64,000 nucleotides of DNA, taken from positions 434,001-498,000 of the forward strand of contig NZ_CP035310.1 of NCBI RefSeq assembly GCF_004114695.1, in the 5' to 3' direction. Below are positions 33,015 through 42,751 of this stretch, piece by piece. Position 1 is the first letter of the stretch. Each line of letters begins with the position of its first letter. Below the pieces are notes generated by a model, which was not told where the DNA came from, did not search any database, and worked only from the letters and a program-made list of their open reading frames with translations. Position numbers and translations under genes: made by a program. The stretch comes from Erythrobacter sp. HKB08 (lineage in GTDB: Bacteria > Pseudomonadota > Alphaproteobacteria > Sphingomonadales > Sphingomonadaceae).

Positions 33015-34228
33015 CCGAAAATCCTCTGGGTACGTTCGATCCCGCGCAGCAGCGCCTCGATATCGCTTTCGTCCGAATAGAGCCCGAAACTCGCGCGGGC
33101 GGTCGCGGGAACGCCGAGATGTTCCATCAGCGGCTGCGCGCAGTGGTGCCCGGCGCGGATCGCGACATTCTCTTCGTCCAATATGGTGCCGAGATCGTGC
33201 GGGTGAACCCCTTCCATCACGAAGGAGACGATCCCCGCGCTTCTTTCCGGCCCGAGCAGGCGGATCGAATTGATCCGCGACAGCGCCTCGCGCGTCTGGG
33301 CGGCAAGGCCGCTCTCGTGCTCGAACAGGCGCTCCATCCCGATCGCGTCGACATAATCGATGGCGGCATGCAGCGCGATCGCCTCGGTGATCATTGGCGT
33401 GCCCGCCTCGAAACGCTGCGGCGGCGGAGCATAGGTCGTCTTCGCGAAAGTGACCTTGTCGATCATCGAGCCGCCGCCCTGCCACGGGGGCATGGCATCG
33501 AGCAGTTCCTCGCGCGCCCACAGCGCGCCGATCCCGGTCGGGCCGTAGAGCTTGTGGCCGGAGAAAACGAAGAAGTCGCAGTCGAGCTCGTTCATGGCGA
33601 GACGCATGCGCGGCGCGCTCTGGCAGCCGTCGAGCAGCAGCTTCGCGCCGACTGCGTGCGCGGCCTTCGCCGCCCGTTTCGCACCCAGCACCGAGCCGAG
33701 CACGTTCGAGACATGCGCGAGCGCAACCAGCTTATGCTTGTCGGTCAGGTTCGCTTCGAGCCAGTCGAGGTCGATCAGCCCATCCCCGGTAAGCGGGCAG
33801 ACGTCGATTTCGGCGCCCACGCGCTCGGCGAGCATCTGCCAGGGCACGATGTTCGAGTGATGCTCCAGCACGGAGAGCATGATGCGGTCGCCCGCGCCGA
33901 TGTTCGCTTCGCCCCAGCTGGCAGCGACGAGGTTGATCCCCTCGGTCGCACCGCGCACGAAGACGACTTCGTTCTCGCTCGATGCACCTAGGAAATCAGC
34001 AGTGCGGCGCCGCGCGGCCTCGTAGGCGAGCGTCATCTCGGCCGAGCGCGAATAGACCCCGCGGTGGACGGTTGCGTAATCCTCGCCCAGCGCGCGGCTC
34101 ATCGCTTCGATCACGGCTAGCGGCTTCTGCGCCGTCGCGGCCGTGTCGAGATAATGCCAGACCTTGCCTTCGCGGGTCTTCATGCCCGGAAAGTCGGCCT
34201 TGCGGTCGAGGATCACCGTTTCGCTCAC
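33011..34228 (-). CDS. sufS: SufS cysteine desulfurase
   Basis: This 405-residue PLP enzyme takes sulfur from cysteine for cluster assembly. Lys226 (in SGHKLYG) binds PLP, and Cys363 (in RAGHHCAQP) is the persulfide-forming residue on the short type II loop. YLDTAATAQKP at the N-terminus and RGATEGINLVA are also typical. SufE is not visible in this window. The gene overlaps sufD and sufT by four bases each. Confidence 0.97.
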   Translation of the reverse strand: MSETVILDRKADFPGMKTREGKVWHYLDTAATAQKPLAVIEAMSRALGEDYATVHRGVYSRSAEMTLAYEAARRRTADFLGASSENEVVFVRGATEGINLVAASWGEANIGAGDRIMLSVLEHHSNIVPWQMLAERVGAEIDVCPLTGDGLIDLDWLEANLTDKHKLVALAHVSNVLGSVLGAKRAAKAAHAVGAKLLLDGCQSAPRMRLAMNELDCDFFVFSGHKLYGPTGIGALWAREELLDAMPPWQGGGSMIDKVTFAKTTYAPPPQRFEAGTPMITEAIALHAAIDYVDAIGMERLFEHESGLAAQTREALSRINSIRLLGPERSAGIVSFVMEGVHPHDLGTILDEENVAIRAGHHCAQPLMEHLGVPATARASFGLYSDESDIEALLRGIERTQRIFG

Positions 34229-34983
34229 AGCGAAGCATCCTCCAGGCTCGCCAGCGCGGCTTCGAGCAGGCGCTCGCGCTCAGCCTCGTCCTCGAGCGAG
34301 ACCAGCGCATCGGCGATGAACGCCCGCACCAGCAGCGCCTTGGCGGCCTGCGGCGGGATACCGCGCGCGGCCATGTAATAGCGCGCCATTTCGTCGAGCT
34401 GGCCGACCGTTGCGCCATGCGCGCATTTCACGTCGTCGGCGAAAATTTCGAGCTGCGGCACGGCATTCGCGCTCGCCCCCTTTTCGAGCAGCAGGCCCTT
34501 GAAGTCCTGCGCGGCGTCGGTCTTCTGCGCATCGCGCACGACATCGATCGAGCCGAGGAAATTGCCGCTCGCACGGTTCCAGTGGACGGAGCGCACGACC
34601 TGGTTGCTGGTCGCCTCGGGTTCGGCATGGACGGCGTGGGTGACGAATTCGCGCACCGCCTCGCCGCCGCCGATGGTGACGCCGCCGAATTCGAAATGCG
34701 CGCCCTTGGCGAGCCGCACCTCGACTTCGACACGGCAGGACGCATTACCCGCGATGACGACATGCCATTCGGCCCGCGTGCCTTCGCCCAGCGTCAGCCG
34801 GTAGCGATGCAGCTCGGCCTTATCGGAGCCGACGACGAGCGCCTGCCGGTGCTCCTCGCCCGCAGCCAGCGTGACCTCCTGCCATGCGTCGAGCGCGCCG
34901 CTGCCGAGGCTTTCGAGCGCTGCCGTATCGGCATAGCGCCAGGCCTCGTCCTTGCGCGTTGGAAGGACCGCTGCCTCAGGCAT
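34225..34983 (-). CDS. sufD: SufD scaffold subunit (short form)
   Basis: At 252 residues this is well below the roughly 420 of E. coli SufD. The N-terminal helical part is mostly missing and the beta-helix core is kept. Recognisable pieces are KDEAWRYADTAAL at the start, a central SVHWNRASGNFLGSIDVV, and the C-terminal SufBD signature VKCAHGATVGQLDEMARYYMAARG. It pairs with SufB in the SufBC2D scaffold. Sphingomonads usually have short SufD, so it is probably intact. It overlaps sufC by eight bases. Confidence 0.93.
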   Translation of the reverse strand: MPEAAVLPTRKDEAWRYADTAALESLGSGALDAWQEVTLAAGEEHRQALVVGSDKAELHRYRLTLGEGTRAEWHVVIAGNASCRVEVEVRLAKGAHFEFGGVTIGGGEAVREFVTHAVHAEPEATSNQVVRSVHWNRASGNFLGSIDVVRDAQKTDAAQDFKGLLLEKGASANAVPQLEIFADDVKCAHGATVGQLDEMARYYMAARGIPPQAAKALLVRAFIADALVSLEDEAERERLLEAALASLEDASL

Positions 34984-35725
34984 CGGCCATCACCGCATCG
35001 TAGCCTTCGTTCTCGAGCCGCAGCGCGAGTTCCGGACCGCCCGTCTGGATGATCCGCCCGGCGGCGAGCACGCTCACCCGGTCGGGCTTCACCACGTCGA
35101 GCAGGCGCTGGTAGTGGGTGATGAGCAGCACGCCCTTGTCAGGCGCGCGCATGATCGCATTGATCCCCTCGCCCACCACGCGCAGTGCATCGATGTCGAG
35201 GCCGGAATCGGTCTCGTCGAGCACGGCGAACCTGGGATCGAGGATACCCATCTGGACCATCTCGGCGCGCTTCTTCTCGCCGCCCGAAAAGCCGACGTTC
35301 ACGTTACGCTTGAGCATTTCCATGTCGAGCTTGAGCAGCTCGGCCTTTTCCTTCGCGAGCTTGAGGAACTCGCCGCCCGAAAGCGGTTCTTCCCCGCGCG
35401 CCTTGCGCTGCGAATTGAGCGCTTCGCGCAGGAACTGTACGTTGGAGACGCCCGGGATTTCGACTGGGTACTGGAAACCGAGGAACAGGCCTGCAGCGGC
35501 GCGTTCGTGCGGTTCGAGATCGAGCAAATCCTGCCCCATGAACTCGACCGAGCCGCCGGTCACTTCGTAACCCGGCCGGCCGCCGAGCACATAGGCCAGC
35601 GTCGACTTGCCCGCACCGTTCGGGCCCATGATCGCATGAACCTCGCCCGCCTTCACTTCGAGCGTGAGGCCGTTGAGGATCGTCTTGCCGTCGATTTCGG
35701 CGGTGAGGTTGTCAATCTTTAGCAT
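34976..35725 (-). CDS. sufC: SufC ATPase of the Fe-S scaffold complex
   Basis: This 249-residue ABC ATPase has a Walker A GPNGAGKSTL, Q-loop region GLFLGFQYPVEIPGV, ABC signature FSGGEKKRAEM, Walker B FAVLDETDSGLD and an H-loop His in LITHYQ. The sequence is characteristic of SufC. ATG 35725 follows AGGAA. The start lies 14 bases inside the upstream DUF559 gene. Confidence 0.97.
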   Translation of the reverse strand: MLKIDNLTAEIDGKTILNGLTLEVKAGEVHAIMGPNGAGKSTLAYVLGGRPGYEVTGGSVEFMGQDLLDLEPHERAAAGLFLGFQYPVEIPGVSNVQFLREALNSQRKARGEEPLSGGEFLKLAKEKAELLKLDMEMLKRNVNVGFSGGEKKRAEMVQMGILDPRFAVLDETDSGLDIDALRVVGEGINAIMRAPDKGVLLITHYQRLLDVVKPDRVSVLAAGRIIQTGGPELALRLENEGYDAVMADA

Positions 35726-36236
35726 GGTCGTTCCTGCTGTGGCGCTGGCGCGGGGCGCTCTGGCGCTGGTGTTCGCGGCGGGCTTCGCGCTTGTGAGCGA
35801 TGCGTTCGCGCATGACGATGGTGAGGCGCTGGAGCACCTCGTCGATGTTCTCGAGAATGTCCTTCGCCGGAATGCGCATCACGCGGATGCCGACGGCTTC
35901 GAGGCTCTTGTCGCGGCGCTTGGCGAGCGCTTCGTTCTGCCCTTCCTCGTCGATCGCGAGCGCGAGGCCGAGGTTGTGGCAATTGAAGTCGACGATGGCC
36001 GAGCCGACCACCGCAAAGCGCTTGAACGTATAGCGCCCGAGGTCGGCCTTGGAGAAACGCTCCGCCAGCGCGGTATGGGCCTCGGTCGGGAAACGGCGCA
36101 TCTCGCGCGCCTGCTCGTGCAGCGCATCGAGCCGCTTGTCGGAAATCTCCCAGCCCCGGCCCTTCTTCTTGAGATGGGGCGCGGTGTCGGCGGTTTCCGA
36201 GGGATCGCGTAGTCCGAGGGTCTTGCGGTTGGTCAT
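35712..36236 (-). CDS. DUF559 endonuclease-like protein embedded in the suf operon
   Basis: This 174-residue protein has the DUF559/Vsr-like nuclease core, with MRRFPTEAHTALAERF, then FKRFAVVGSAIVDFNCHNLGLALAIDEEGQ with acidic residues of a PD-(D/E)xK type, and KSLEAVGIRVMRIPAKDI. The last 30 residues are Arg/His-rich. It overlaps sufC by 14 bases and the upstream unknown gene by four, so it is translated with the suf genes. Its link to Fe-S assembly is unknown; it might itself carry a cluster, or it may be a passenger gene. Confidence 0.85.
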   Translation of the reverse strand: MTNRKTLGLRDPSETADTAPHLKKKGRGWEISDKRLDALHEQAREMRRFPTEAHTALAERFSKADLGRYTFKRFAVVGSAIVDFNCHNLGLALAIDEEGQNEALAKRRDKSLEAVGIRVMRIPAKDILENIDEVLQRLTIVMRERIAHKREARREHQRQSAPRQRHSRNDHAKD

Positions 36237-36856
36237 GAATTTGCCGTCGATCCAAAGAATTGAGCCATGCCGAAGACAAATCCGGCTGCAATCAGGATTG
36301 CTACAGCGCCCCCGGCCAGAGCTTTGGCAATATTGCTGAAGTAGTTTTCCGGCAGACGTCCTTGCGTGGCCGCAGGCGCCTCAGGCAGGAAATGCGCTGA
36401 TATGTTCTGGCTGGAGCTTATGTCACTTTCCGCCTGCTTGACGGTATCCAGAAGGAATTCGATCATTTCCCCGTTCTGCAGCGTGAGTTCGGCTGCAGGA
36501 AATGCGCCCTTGGCATCGGACAACTCACAGATCGCCAACTGAACCAAGGCGGCGGCGAGGATGGATCCGGTATGGTTGCGCGCCGCGAATCCGAGGTAAG
36601 TGTTGCCAAACTGGGGGTCGTACGGTGGCCACCCTTCTTCTTTGCTCATCTCTGCGCGCGGGATGACGTGGTAGTCGAAGCCAGTCTCCCGCCCATCAAT
36701 CCTGACCGGGGTCCAGAAAGAGTGAGCTTCGTCGGCAAGATCGAACCCGTCGAAGAACGCAACCGAATAGCCTCGCTGGGCCAAGTGTTCGATGACGCGT
36801 CTAGCGCTCGGGATCGAGGCACGATCCAGATAGAGTTCGGTTTCGAGAAGGCTCAA
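36233..36856 (-). CDS. Unknown tail-anchored protein embedded in the suf operon
   Basis: This 207-residue protein has an N-terminal soluble region with [34 protein letters not shown]-type text and a central [26 protein letters not shown] helix region. A single C-terminal membrane helix covers about 180-200 ([23 protein letters not shown]). Its base composition is visibly less GC-rich than sufB and sufC, hinting at recent acquisition. It overlaps sufB and the DUF559 gene by four bases each. No known family is recognised. Confidence 0.78.
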   Translation of the reverse strand: MSLLETELYLDRASIPSARRVIEHLAQRGYSVAFFDGFDLADEAHSFWTPVRIDGRETGFDYHVIPRAEMSKEEGWPPYDPQFGNTYLGFAARNHTGSILAAALVQLAICELSDAKGAFPAAELTLQNGEMIEFLLDTVKQAESDISSSQNISAHFLPEAPAATQGRLPENYFSNIAKALAGGAVAILIAAGFVFGMAQFFGSTANS

Positions 36857-38349
36857 CCCACACTCCCTTCGAGGCTGATCGCCAGCAGCTTCTGCGCTTC
36901 GACGGCGAATTCCATCGGCAGCTCCTTCAGCACGTCCTTGGCGAAGCCGTTGACGATCAGTGCCACGGCCTCCTCCTCGTCCAGACCGCGCTGCATGGCG
37001 TAGAACAGCTGGTCGTCGGAGATTTTCGACGTGGTCGCCTCATGCTCGATCTGGGCGCTGGGGTTCTTCACCTCGATATAGGGCACGGTGTGCGCGCCGC
37101 ATTCCGAGCCGAGCAGCAGGCTGTCGCACTGGGTGAAATTGCGCACGCCGTCGGCATTCGGCCCGACGCGGACGAGGCCGCGGTAGGTGTTGTTCGACTT
37201 GCCCGCCGAGATACCCTTGGAGATGATGGTCGAGCGGCTGCCACGACCGTTGTGGATCATCTTCGTGCCGGTATCGGCCTGCTGGTAATTGTTGGTCACC
37301 GCGACCGAGTAGAACTCGCCCACGCTGTCTTCGCCGTTGAGCACGCAGGAGGGGTACTTCCACGTGACCGCGCTGCCGGTTTCGACCTGCGTCCAGCTGA
37401 TCTTGGACCGGTCGCCCTGGCACAGCCCGCGCTTGGTCACGAAATTGTAGATCCCGCCCTTGCCTGTCGCATCGCCGGGGTACCAGTTCTGGACGGTCGA
37501 GTACTTGATTTCCGCATCTTCCATCGCGACCAATTCGACCACTGCCGCGTGCAGCTGGTTCTCGTCGCGCATCGGCGCGGTGCAGCCTTCGAGGTAGCTG
37601 ACGTAGCTGCCCTTCTCGGCAACGATCAGCGTGCGCTCGAACTGGCCGGTGTTTTCGGCATTGATGCGGAAATAGGTGCTGAGCTCCATCGGGCAACGCA
37701 CGCCTTCCGGCACGTAGACGAAGGTCCCGTCGGAGAAGACCGCGCTGTTGAGCGTCGCGAAATAGTTGTCGCGCTGCGGCACGACGCGGCCGAGCCACTT
37801 CTTCACCAGCTCGGGGTATTCCTTGATCGCTTCTGAGATCGACAGGAAGATGACGCCCGCCTTCTTCAGCTCTTCGCGGAAGGTGGTCGCGACACTGACC
37901 GAATCGAACACCGCATCGACCGCGACCTTGCGCGCGCCCTTCACCCCGGCGAGCACTTCCTGCTCCGCCACGGGAATGCCGAGCTTGTCGTAGACTTCCT
38001 TGATTTCGGGATCGAGCTCGTCGAGCGATTCCAGCTGCGGCTTCTTCTTGGGCGCCGCGTAATAATAGGCGTCCTGGTAATCGATCTTGGGATAGCCGAG
38101 CTTGGCCCAGTCCGGCTCTTCCATGTCCTGCCACAGGCGGAAGGCCTTCAGGCGCCAGTCGAGCATCCATTCCGGCTCGCCCTTCTTAGCGGAAATGAAC
38201 CGGACGGTATCTTCGTTGAGGCCCTTTTCGGCGAACTCGGTCTCGATCTCGCTCGACCAGCCGTGTTCATATTCGGCAGCCTTGGCGGCAGCCTCCTTCG
38301 CCTCGCGGTCCATCTCGGGTCGATCCTGCAGGTCGACGTCTTCGCTCAT
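36853..38349 (-). CDS. sufB: SufB scaffold subunit
   Basis: This 498-residue protein is the main cluster-building subunit of SufBC2D. ATG 38349 is chosen, overlapping the regulator gene by four bases, although the frame is open upstream. Typical segments are [14 protein letters not shown] near the N-terminus, [25 protein letters not shown], and the C-terminal block with [20 protein letters not shown] and a conserved [10 protein letters not shown]. It is complete in length and motif order. Confidence 0.98.
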   Translation of the reverse strand: MSEDVDLQDRPEMDREAKEAAAKAAEYEHGWSSEIETEFAEKGLNEDTVRFISAKKGEPEWMLDWRLKAFRLWQDMEEPDWAKLGYPKIDYQDAYYYAAPKKKPQLESLDELDPEIKEVYDKLGIPVAEQEVLAGVKGARKVAVDAVFDSVSVATTFREELKKAGVIFLSISEAIKEYPELVKKWLGRVVPQRDNYFATLNSAVFSDGTFVYVPEGVRCPMELSTYFRINAENTGQFERTLIVAEKGSYVSYLEGCTAPMRDENQLHAAVVELVAMEDAEIKYSTVQNWYPGDATGKGGIYNFVTKRGLCQGDRSKISWTQVETGSAVTWKYPSCVLNGEDSVGEFYSVAVTNNYQQADTGTKMIHNGRGSRSTIISKGISAGKSNNTYRGLVRVGPNADGVRNFTQCDSLLLGSECGAHTVPYIEVKNPSAQIEHEATTSKISDDQLFYAMQRGLDEEEAVALIVNGFAKDVLKELPMEFAVEAQKLLAISLEGSVG

Positions 38350-38756
38350 GCCACTTCCTTCTGCGCCGCAAGCTGCGTCAGCGGGATATCCGCCAGCGCG
38401 CCGCGCAGCGCCTCGTTCACTACCGGCCAATGGGGTTTGACCGCGCAATTATGGTCGACCGCACAATCTGTGCCGTCGATGCAGGCGGTAAGGGCAATCG
38501 GCCCTTCGACGGCCTCGACGATGTCAGCCACGGAAATCGCCGCCGCCGGACGGGCGAGCTGCAAGCCGCCCTTCGCCCCGCGCACCGAGCGCAAGAGGCC
38601 GGCCGCGGTAAGCTTGCTCACCAGCTTCTGCACGGTCGGTGCAGGCAGGCCGGTTTCGGCCGCAAGCTCGGACGCACTGACCCTGCCCCCGCCGCAATGG
38701 CGGGCCGCCTGGGTCATGGTGACCACGGCATAATCGGCAAGGTTCGACAGGCGCAT
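38346..38756 (-). CDS. Rrf2 family Fe-S-sensing regulator of the suf operon
   Basis: This 136-residue protein has a winged helix (about 1-75) with [14 protein letters not shown], a recognition-helix region [22 protein letters not shown] and a wing at [10 protein letters not shown]. Cys92, Cys98 and Cys104 are spaced C-x5-C-x5-C, the spacing of the IscR cluster site. It most likely holds a 2Fe-2S cluster and represses the operon it heads. No perfect IscR-type box was identified in the upstream 120 bases. SufR or IscR naming is left open. Confidence 0.92.
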   Translation of the reverse strand: MRLSNLADYAVVTMTQAARHCGGGRVSASELAAETGLPAPTVQKLVSKLTAAGLLRSVRGAKGGLQLARPAAAISVADIVEAVEGPIALTACIDGTDCAVDHNCAVKPHWPVVNEALRGALADIPLTQLAAQKEVA

Positions 38757-38878
38757 CGGCTCTTCAACGGCAATTAAGACTGAATCGTTCCGAATTGCAG
38801 CTAGTGCGCAAAGCCGCCGTTTTCAACGCAAAACGCCTTGTTGCGAGTCGTTAGCAGCTTGTGCCTGGGCGCGTGGGT

Positions 38879-39742
38879 TCAGTCCGTAAAATGGCGCAGC
38901 GGGTTGAAGTTCTTGAGTTGCAGGAGGACTTGCAGGATCGGGTCCGACGGACCGCCGAGGCGCGAGGGTGTATAGCCGCAGAACCGGCGGATCTCGCGAA
39001 CCATGTGCGGCTGGTCGTAGAAGGCTTCCGCGATCTGCGCTTCCTCCTCGTCGGTCAGGTCCTCTTTCGCCAGCAGCGCCGATGCCCGGACCGCGCGGAA
39101 CTTGCGCGCGAGCGAAGCGGGCGGGAAGCCGAAATAGCGTTCCACCAGACGCTCGGCCTGGCGGCGCGAGTAAGCGAGGTTCGCGAAAAGATCATCGACG
39201 TCGGGATAAAGCGACTTTGCAATCCAGCGCAGGGTGGTTTCGATCAGCTTCTCATGGCGCGGAGGCAGGGCGCGCAGGCGCGGCTCGATCCAGTCGGACA
39301 GCCTGTCGCATGCTTCCTTCCCATCGATTTCCCCGGCACGGTAGGCGGTGTTGAGGTCGTGGGAGAAAGAGCTGATATCGGGTCCGAGCAATGTCTCGGC
39401 AGGCTTGATCCGGTCGAGGAATTCAGGCGCAGGCGTATCGGTCAATGCTGCCCAGCCGAGAGGCGAGAGCGATGCGCCATAGACGTGCCACGGGCCGCTG
39501 ATCCGGAACGGAACGGCGGTGGTGAAGCCGCAAAACACATAGGCATCGCCCCTGACCGGGTCGGTCCCGGTAGGGAACTGCATTTCGCCTGCACCGCGCG
39601 GGAACATGACGAGCTGCCCCAGCGCGCCGGGATGCCGGTCCTCGATGATCTCGTCCTCCCAGATGAAATGGAAGTAGGCGAGGACGTGGCGCGCAAGGCG
39701 TTCGGGCGGATCGTAGTAGGTGAGAGAAAAACGGGGTGACAT
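38879..39742 (-). CDS. AraC-like transcriptional regulator, paralogue 1
   Basis: This 287-residue protein has an N-terminal sensor-like half and a C-terminal AraC-type helix-turn-helix region. LAYSRRQAERLVERYFGFPP is the first HTH, and AFYDQPHMVREIRRFCGYTPSRL contains the second with the conserved GYTP. The N-terminal half is of the DUF6597 type (YFHFIWEDEI, GEMQFP). The ligand is unknown. It is related in sequence along most of its length to the next gene upstream. Confidence 0.88.
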   Translation of the reverse strand: MSPRFSLTYYDPPERLARHVLAYFHFIWEDEIIEDRHPGALGQLVMFPRGAGEMQFPTGTDPVRGDAYVFCGFTTAVPFRISGPWHVYGASLSPLGWAALTDTPAPEFLDRIKPAETLLGPDISSFSHDLNTAYRAGEIDGKEACDRLSDWIEPRLRALPPRHEKLIETTLRWIAKSLYPDVDDLFANLAYSRRQAERLVERYFGFPPASLARKFRAVRASALLAKEDLTDEEEAQIAEAFYDQPHMVREIRRFCGYTPSRLGGPSDPILQVLLQLKNFNPLRHFTD

Positions 39743-39786
39743 GACTAACCGGTTGCGACCCCGCTTCCATCAAGCCACCCCGAGTG

Positions 39787-39832
39787 CTGTCGATGAGAAC
39801 ACCGCGTACTCGAGATCGACAGACCCCCCGGG
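39787..39832. repeat. Inverted repeat between the two AraC-like genes
   Basis: CTGTCGAT (39787-39794) and ATCGACAG (39825-39832) form an 8-bp inverted repeat around 30 bases. An inner GAG/CTC can extend the stem. It may be a terminator for paralogue 2 or an operator for paralogue 1. Confidence 0.4.
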
Positions 39833-39879
39833 GAGCCCTTTAGCCAAGTGAAGTGCAATTCCATTGTATGTAGCCGACA

Positions 39880-40776
39880 TTAACTGCTGTCCGGGTCCGT
39901 CGCAATTCCGGCGCCCCCGAACAGGTCGACCACGCCATAACCTTCCGGACCGAGCGTGTCGCTCGTGACAGTGAAGCCCTCGCCGCCGAGCCCGGTCGGC
40001 GTGCGGCCGGTAAAGCGGCGGATGTCGCGCACCATGTGCGCCTGGTCGAAGAAAGCATTGATCGCCTCGTCACGGATTTCGGACGGAACGTTCGGCTGCG
40101 ACAGGATGGTCGCGGCGCGCATCGCCCGGTAGCGCTTCACGAGGCTCGCGGGCGGCTTGCCGAAGAACTTCTTGCACAGGCGCTGGACGTTTCGCTCGGT
40201 ATCGCCGGTCGCCGCGATGAGCGCATCGATCGGCGGATTGAAGCTCGAGGAAAGCCACGCGACGGTTTTCTCGATGAATTGCCGTTCCCTGTCCGATGGC
40301 GGCAGGAGATTGTCGCGCAGGAAGGACGCAAGCGCCTCGCCCGCTTCCTGCGGCGTGCATTCGCCGGCCGCATAGGCATTCCCGATCGAGGCCAGGCTTT
40401 GCGCCACCTCGTCACCGATGAGGTCCTTTATGTGGTGAACCTGGTGCCCCGCGTCATCGACCGGCAGGTGGGCGAAAGACGCCCAGCCGAGAGACGTGAG
40501 CGAGATACCGCAGGCCCGCGCAGGCCCGGCGATGGAGAAGGGCGCGGCTTCCTGCATCGGAGCGACGACGAATGCGGGGCTGGACTCGCCAATGCGGTCT
40601 TCGGCGAATTGCATCCTCGCGGCGCCGGTCCCGAAAGAGATCAGCTGCGCCGAATAGGCCGGCAGGATGTCATCCAGCCGCTCCTCGTCCGTCGAGAACA
40701 CGAAAAGCGTGTTCACATAGGGAGCGAGGTCTTCAGGGGCTGGGATGAATTCGAAGCGAAAACGCGGCTCCATCAT
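39880..40776 (-). CDS. AraC-like transcriptional regulator, paralogue 2
   Basis: This 298-residue protein (297 if ATG 40773 is used) shares the layout of its neighbour: FRFEFIPAPEDLAPYV at the start, CGISLTSLGWASFAHLP in the middle, and HTH segments ATGDTERNVQRLCKKFFGKPP and AFFDQAHMVRDIRRFTGRTPTGL. The C-terminal 25 residues are acidic and differ from paralogue 1. The two start ATGs overlap the stop of the DUF885 gene (TGATG), so it may be co-transcribed with that gene. Confidence 0.88.
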   Translation of the reverse strand: MMEPRFRFEFIPAPEDLAPYVNTLFVFSTDEERLDDILPAYSAQLISFGTGAARMQFAEDRIGESSPAFVVAPMQEAAPFSIAGPARACGISLTSLGWASFAHLPVDDAGHQVHHIKDLIGDEVAQSLASIGNAYAAGECTPQEAGEALASFLRDNLLPPSDRERQFIEKTVAWLSSSFNPPIDALIAATGDTERNVQRLCKKFFGKPPASLVKRYRAMRAATILSQPNVPSEIRDEAINAFFDQAHMVRDIRRFTGRTPTGLGGEGFTVTSDTLGPEGYGVVDLFGGAGIATDPDSS

Positions 40777-42614
40777 TCCCCCATGATCGGTTCCGGACTT
40801 GCTTTGACCTCCGCGATCCAGGCGTCGACATTCTCTTCCATGATGTCGAGCGGCACCGGCCCGCTTGTCAGGATTGCGTCATGAAAACCCCGAATATCGA
40901 AGCGGGTTCCCAGTTCGCCGCGGGCCTTCTCGCGCAGTTCCATGATCTTCAGCTTGCCGATCATGTAGGCGGTCGCCTGCCCGGGATAGACCACGTAGCG
41001 TTCGATCGCCTTGCGGATATCGCCTTCCGGATTGGGGGTATTGTCGGTCAGGTACTGGATCGCTTCCTCGCGGCTCCAGCGCTTGTGGTGGATGCCGGTA
41101 TCGACAACCAGTCGACAGGCTCTCCACAGTTCCATCCCCAACCGGCCGAAGTCGGAGTAGGGGTCGGTATAGAAGCCCATGTCCTTGCCGAGTTCCTCGG
41201 AATAGAGGCCCCAGCCTTCCGAATAGGCCGTCACCCCGCCGAACCGCCGGAAGGGCGGCACGTCGCCGAGCTGCGTCTGGATCGAGAGCTGCAGGTGATG
41301 GCCCGGCAGCCCCTCGTGATAGGCGAGCGCCTCGAGCTCGTTCTTCGACATGTCGCGAAGGTTGTAGAGGTTCACGTAATAGGTGCCCGGGCGCGAGCCA
41401 TCGGGCGCAGGGCGCTGGTAGAATGCCTTGCCCGCGCTCTTCTCGCGGAATGCCTCGACCGGCTTGATGGTCAGCGGATCGGTCGGCAGCACGCCGAAAA
41501 ATTCCGGCATGCGCTCGGCCAGCGCGTCGATCTTGGCCTGCGCGTCGGCGATATATTCCTCACGGCTGGTGTAGAAGAAGCGGTCGTCGGTGCGGGTGTA
41601 TTCGAAGAAGTCCTGCAGGCTGCCTTCGAAGCCCACCTGCTTCATGATCGCGCGCATCTCGCCATGGATGCGGTCGACTTCGCGCAGGCCGATGTTGTGA
41701 ATCTGGTCGGCGGTCAGGTCGGTCGTGGTGTAATTGGCGAGCAGCGCCTTGTAGTAGCCCGCCCCATCCTCGAAGCGCCAGATGCCGTCGTCGGTCGGTG
41801 CGATCGCCTGCTGGCGCTTCATTTCGGCAAGGAGCCGCTCGTAAGCCGGGCGGGCGCTCTCTTCCCAGCCGCGCAGCGCGTCTTCCTTCAGTGCCGTGCG
41901 CGCATCGTCATCGATGTCGAGCGCATCGACCTTGGCCATGAAATCCTCGAGGATGGCATTGCCGGTGCCTGCCGAGAGCAAGTTCTCGATGTCGGAGATG
42001 ACATAGGGATAGACCCAGTCGGGCGGCATCACGCCTTTCGCCGCACGTTCGCGCGATTCGGCGGTCAGCGTGTCGACCACCGCGCCCATGCCTTCGATGC
42101 GGCTGGCGTAATCGGCAGCCTGGTCGGCATTGGAGACGCGGTGGATGTTGATCAGGAAGGCAGGCAGGCGGCTCTGCGCGCCGTTCATCTGGTCGAAAAT
42201 GTAATCGTAGTCGCGATACGGCCACAGCGAAGCGCGGCGCTTCGCCAGCGCATCGAACAGGCGATAGGACAGCGCATCTTCCTGCGACATCTCGCGCTCG
42301 CCGAATTCCTCGCGCATGGTCTGGGCCGTCGACTGGAGCAGCCGGTACTCGCGCTCTTCGGCGGCATCGGAAAAATCGCCCCAGCGGCCGTAATCCTCGT
42401 CGCGAATCCCGCGATAGGACTTGGACAGCGGCGAGAGTTCCAGCTGCGCGGCATCATATTGCTCGAACAGCGTATCGATGTCGGCCGGGACCTGCTCGTC
42501 CGCGACTTCGGCGGCGGTGAGCGTCTCTTCCGGTTCGGCATAGGCGCCGGCGCAGGCTGCAAGCGAAGTGGTGGCGAGCGAAAGGGCGACGAGTTTCGCG
42601 ACACGAAGGCTCAT
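40773..42614 (-). CDS. DUF885 family lipoprotein metallopeptidase
   Basis: This 613-residue protein starts at ATG 42614, which gives a signal with lipobox LAAC (Cys20). The C-terminal half has HEGLPGHHLQL, a zinc-binding HExxxH-like motif of the M3/DUF885 gluzincin group, and a downstream YSEGWGLYSEELG supplying further ligands. A helical N-terminal half surrounds the cleft. It is probably an envelope carboxypeptidase or oligopeptidase. The frame is open to 42761 but the lipoprotein signal fixes the start. Confidence 0.9.
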   Translation of the reverse strand: MSLRVAKLVALSLATTSLAACAGAYAEPEETLTAAEVADEQVPADIDTLFEQYDAAQLELSPLSKSYRGIRDEDYGRWGDFSDAAEEREYRLLQSTAQTMREEFGEREMSQEDALSYRLFDALAKRRASLWPYRDYDYIFDQMNGAQSRLPAFLINIHRVSNADQAADYASRIEGMGAVVDTLTAESRERAAKGVMPPDWVYPYVISDIENLLSAGTGNAILEDFMAKVDALDIDDDARTALKEDALRGWEESARPAYERLLAEMKRQQAIAPTDDGIWRFEDGAGYYKALLANYTTTDLTADQIHNIGLREVDRIHGEMRAIMKQVGFEGSLQDFFEYTRTDDRFFYTSREEYIADAQAKIDALAERMPEFFGVLPTDPLTIKPVEAFREKSAGKAFYQRPAPDGSRPGTYYVNLYNLRDMSKNELEALAYHEGLPGHHLQLSIQTQLGDVPPFRRFGGVTAYSEGWGLYSEELGKDMGFYTDPYSDFGRLGMELWRACRLVVDTGIHHKRWSREEAIQYLTDNTPNPEGDIRKAIERYVVYPGQATAYMIGKLKIMELREKARGELGTRFDIRGFHDAILTSGPVPLDIMEENVDAWIAEVKASPEPIMGE

Positions 42615-42716
42615 TTCAGGGGGTCTCCTCATCTTTATGGGGAGACCTCTAGACATGAATCTGCGGGTTTGACCAGACTCCGGGGAGTGCGCGCGGCGAG
42701 TGCGGGGAGGGCCGGA

Positions 42717-42751
42717 TAAAAAAGGGGCGACCTTCCGAAGAAGGCCGCCCT
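42717..42751 (-). terminator. Strong intrinsic terminator with UUCG tetraloop
   Basis: On the minus strand GGGCG-G-CCTTC and GAAGG-T-CGCCC pair with one mismatch around the loop TTCG, closed by C-G. A T6 run follows (42723-42718). No recognised gene ends here on this strand. The DUF885 start lies 103 bases further on. Confidence 0.75.

Noticed and set aside
36233-36856. Prophage or transposon insertion in the suf operon
   Set aside because: The low-GC gene has no integrase, transposase or flanking repeats, and it overlaps both neighbours by four bases, so a simple mobile element is not supported.
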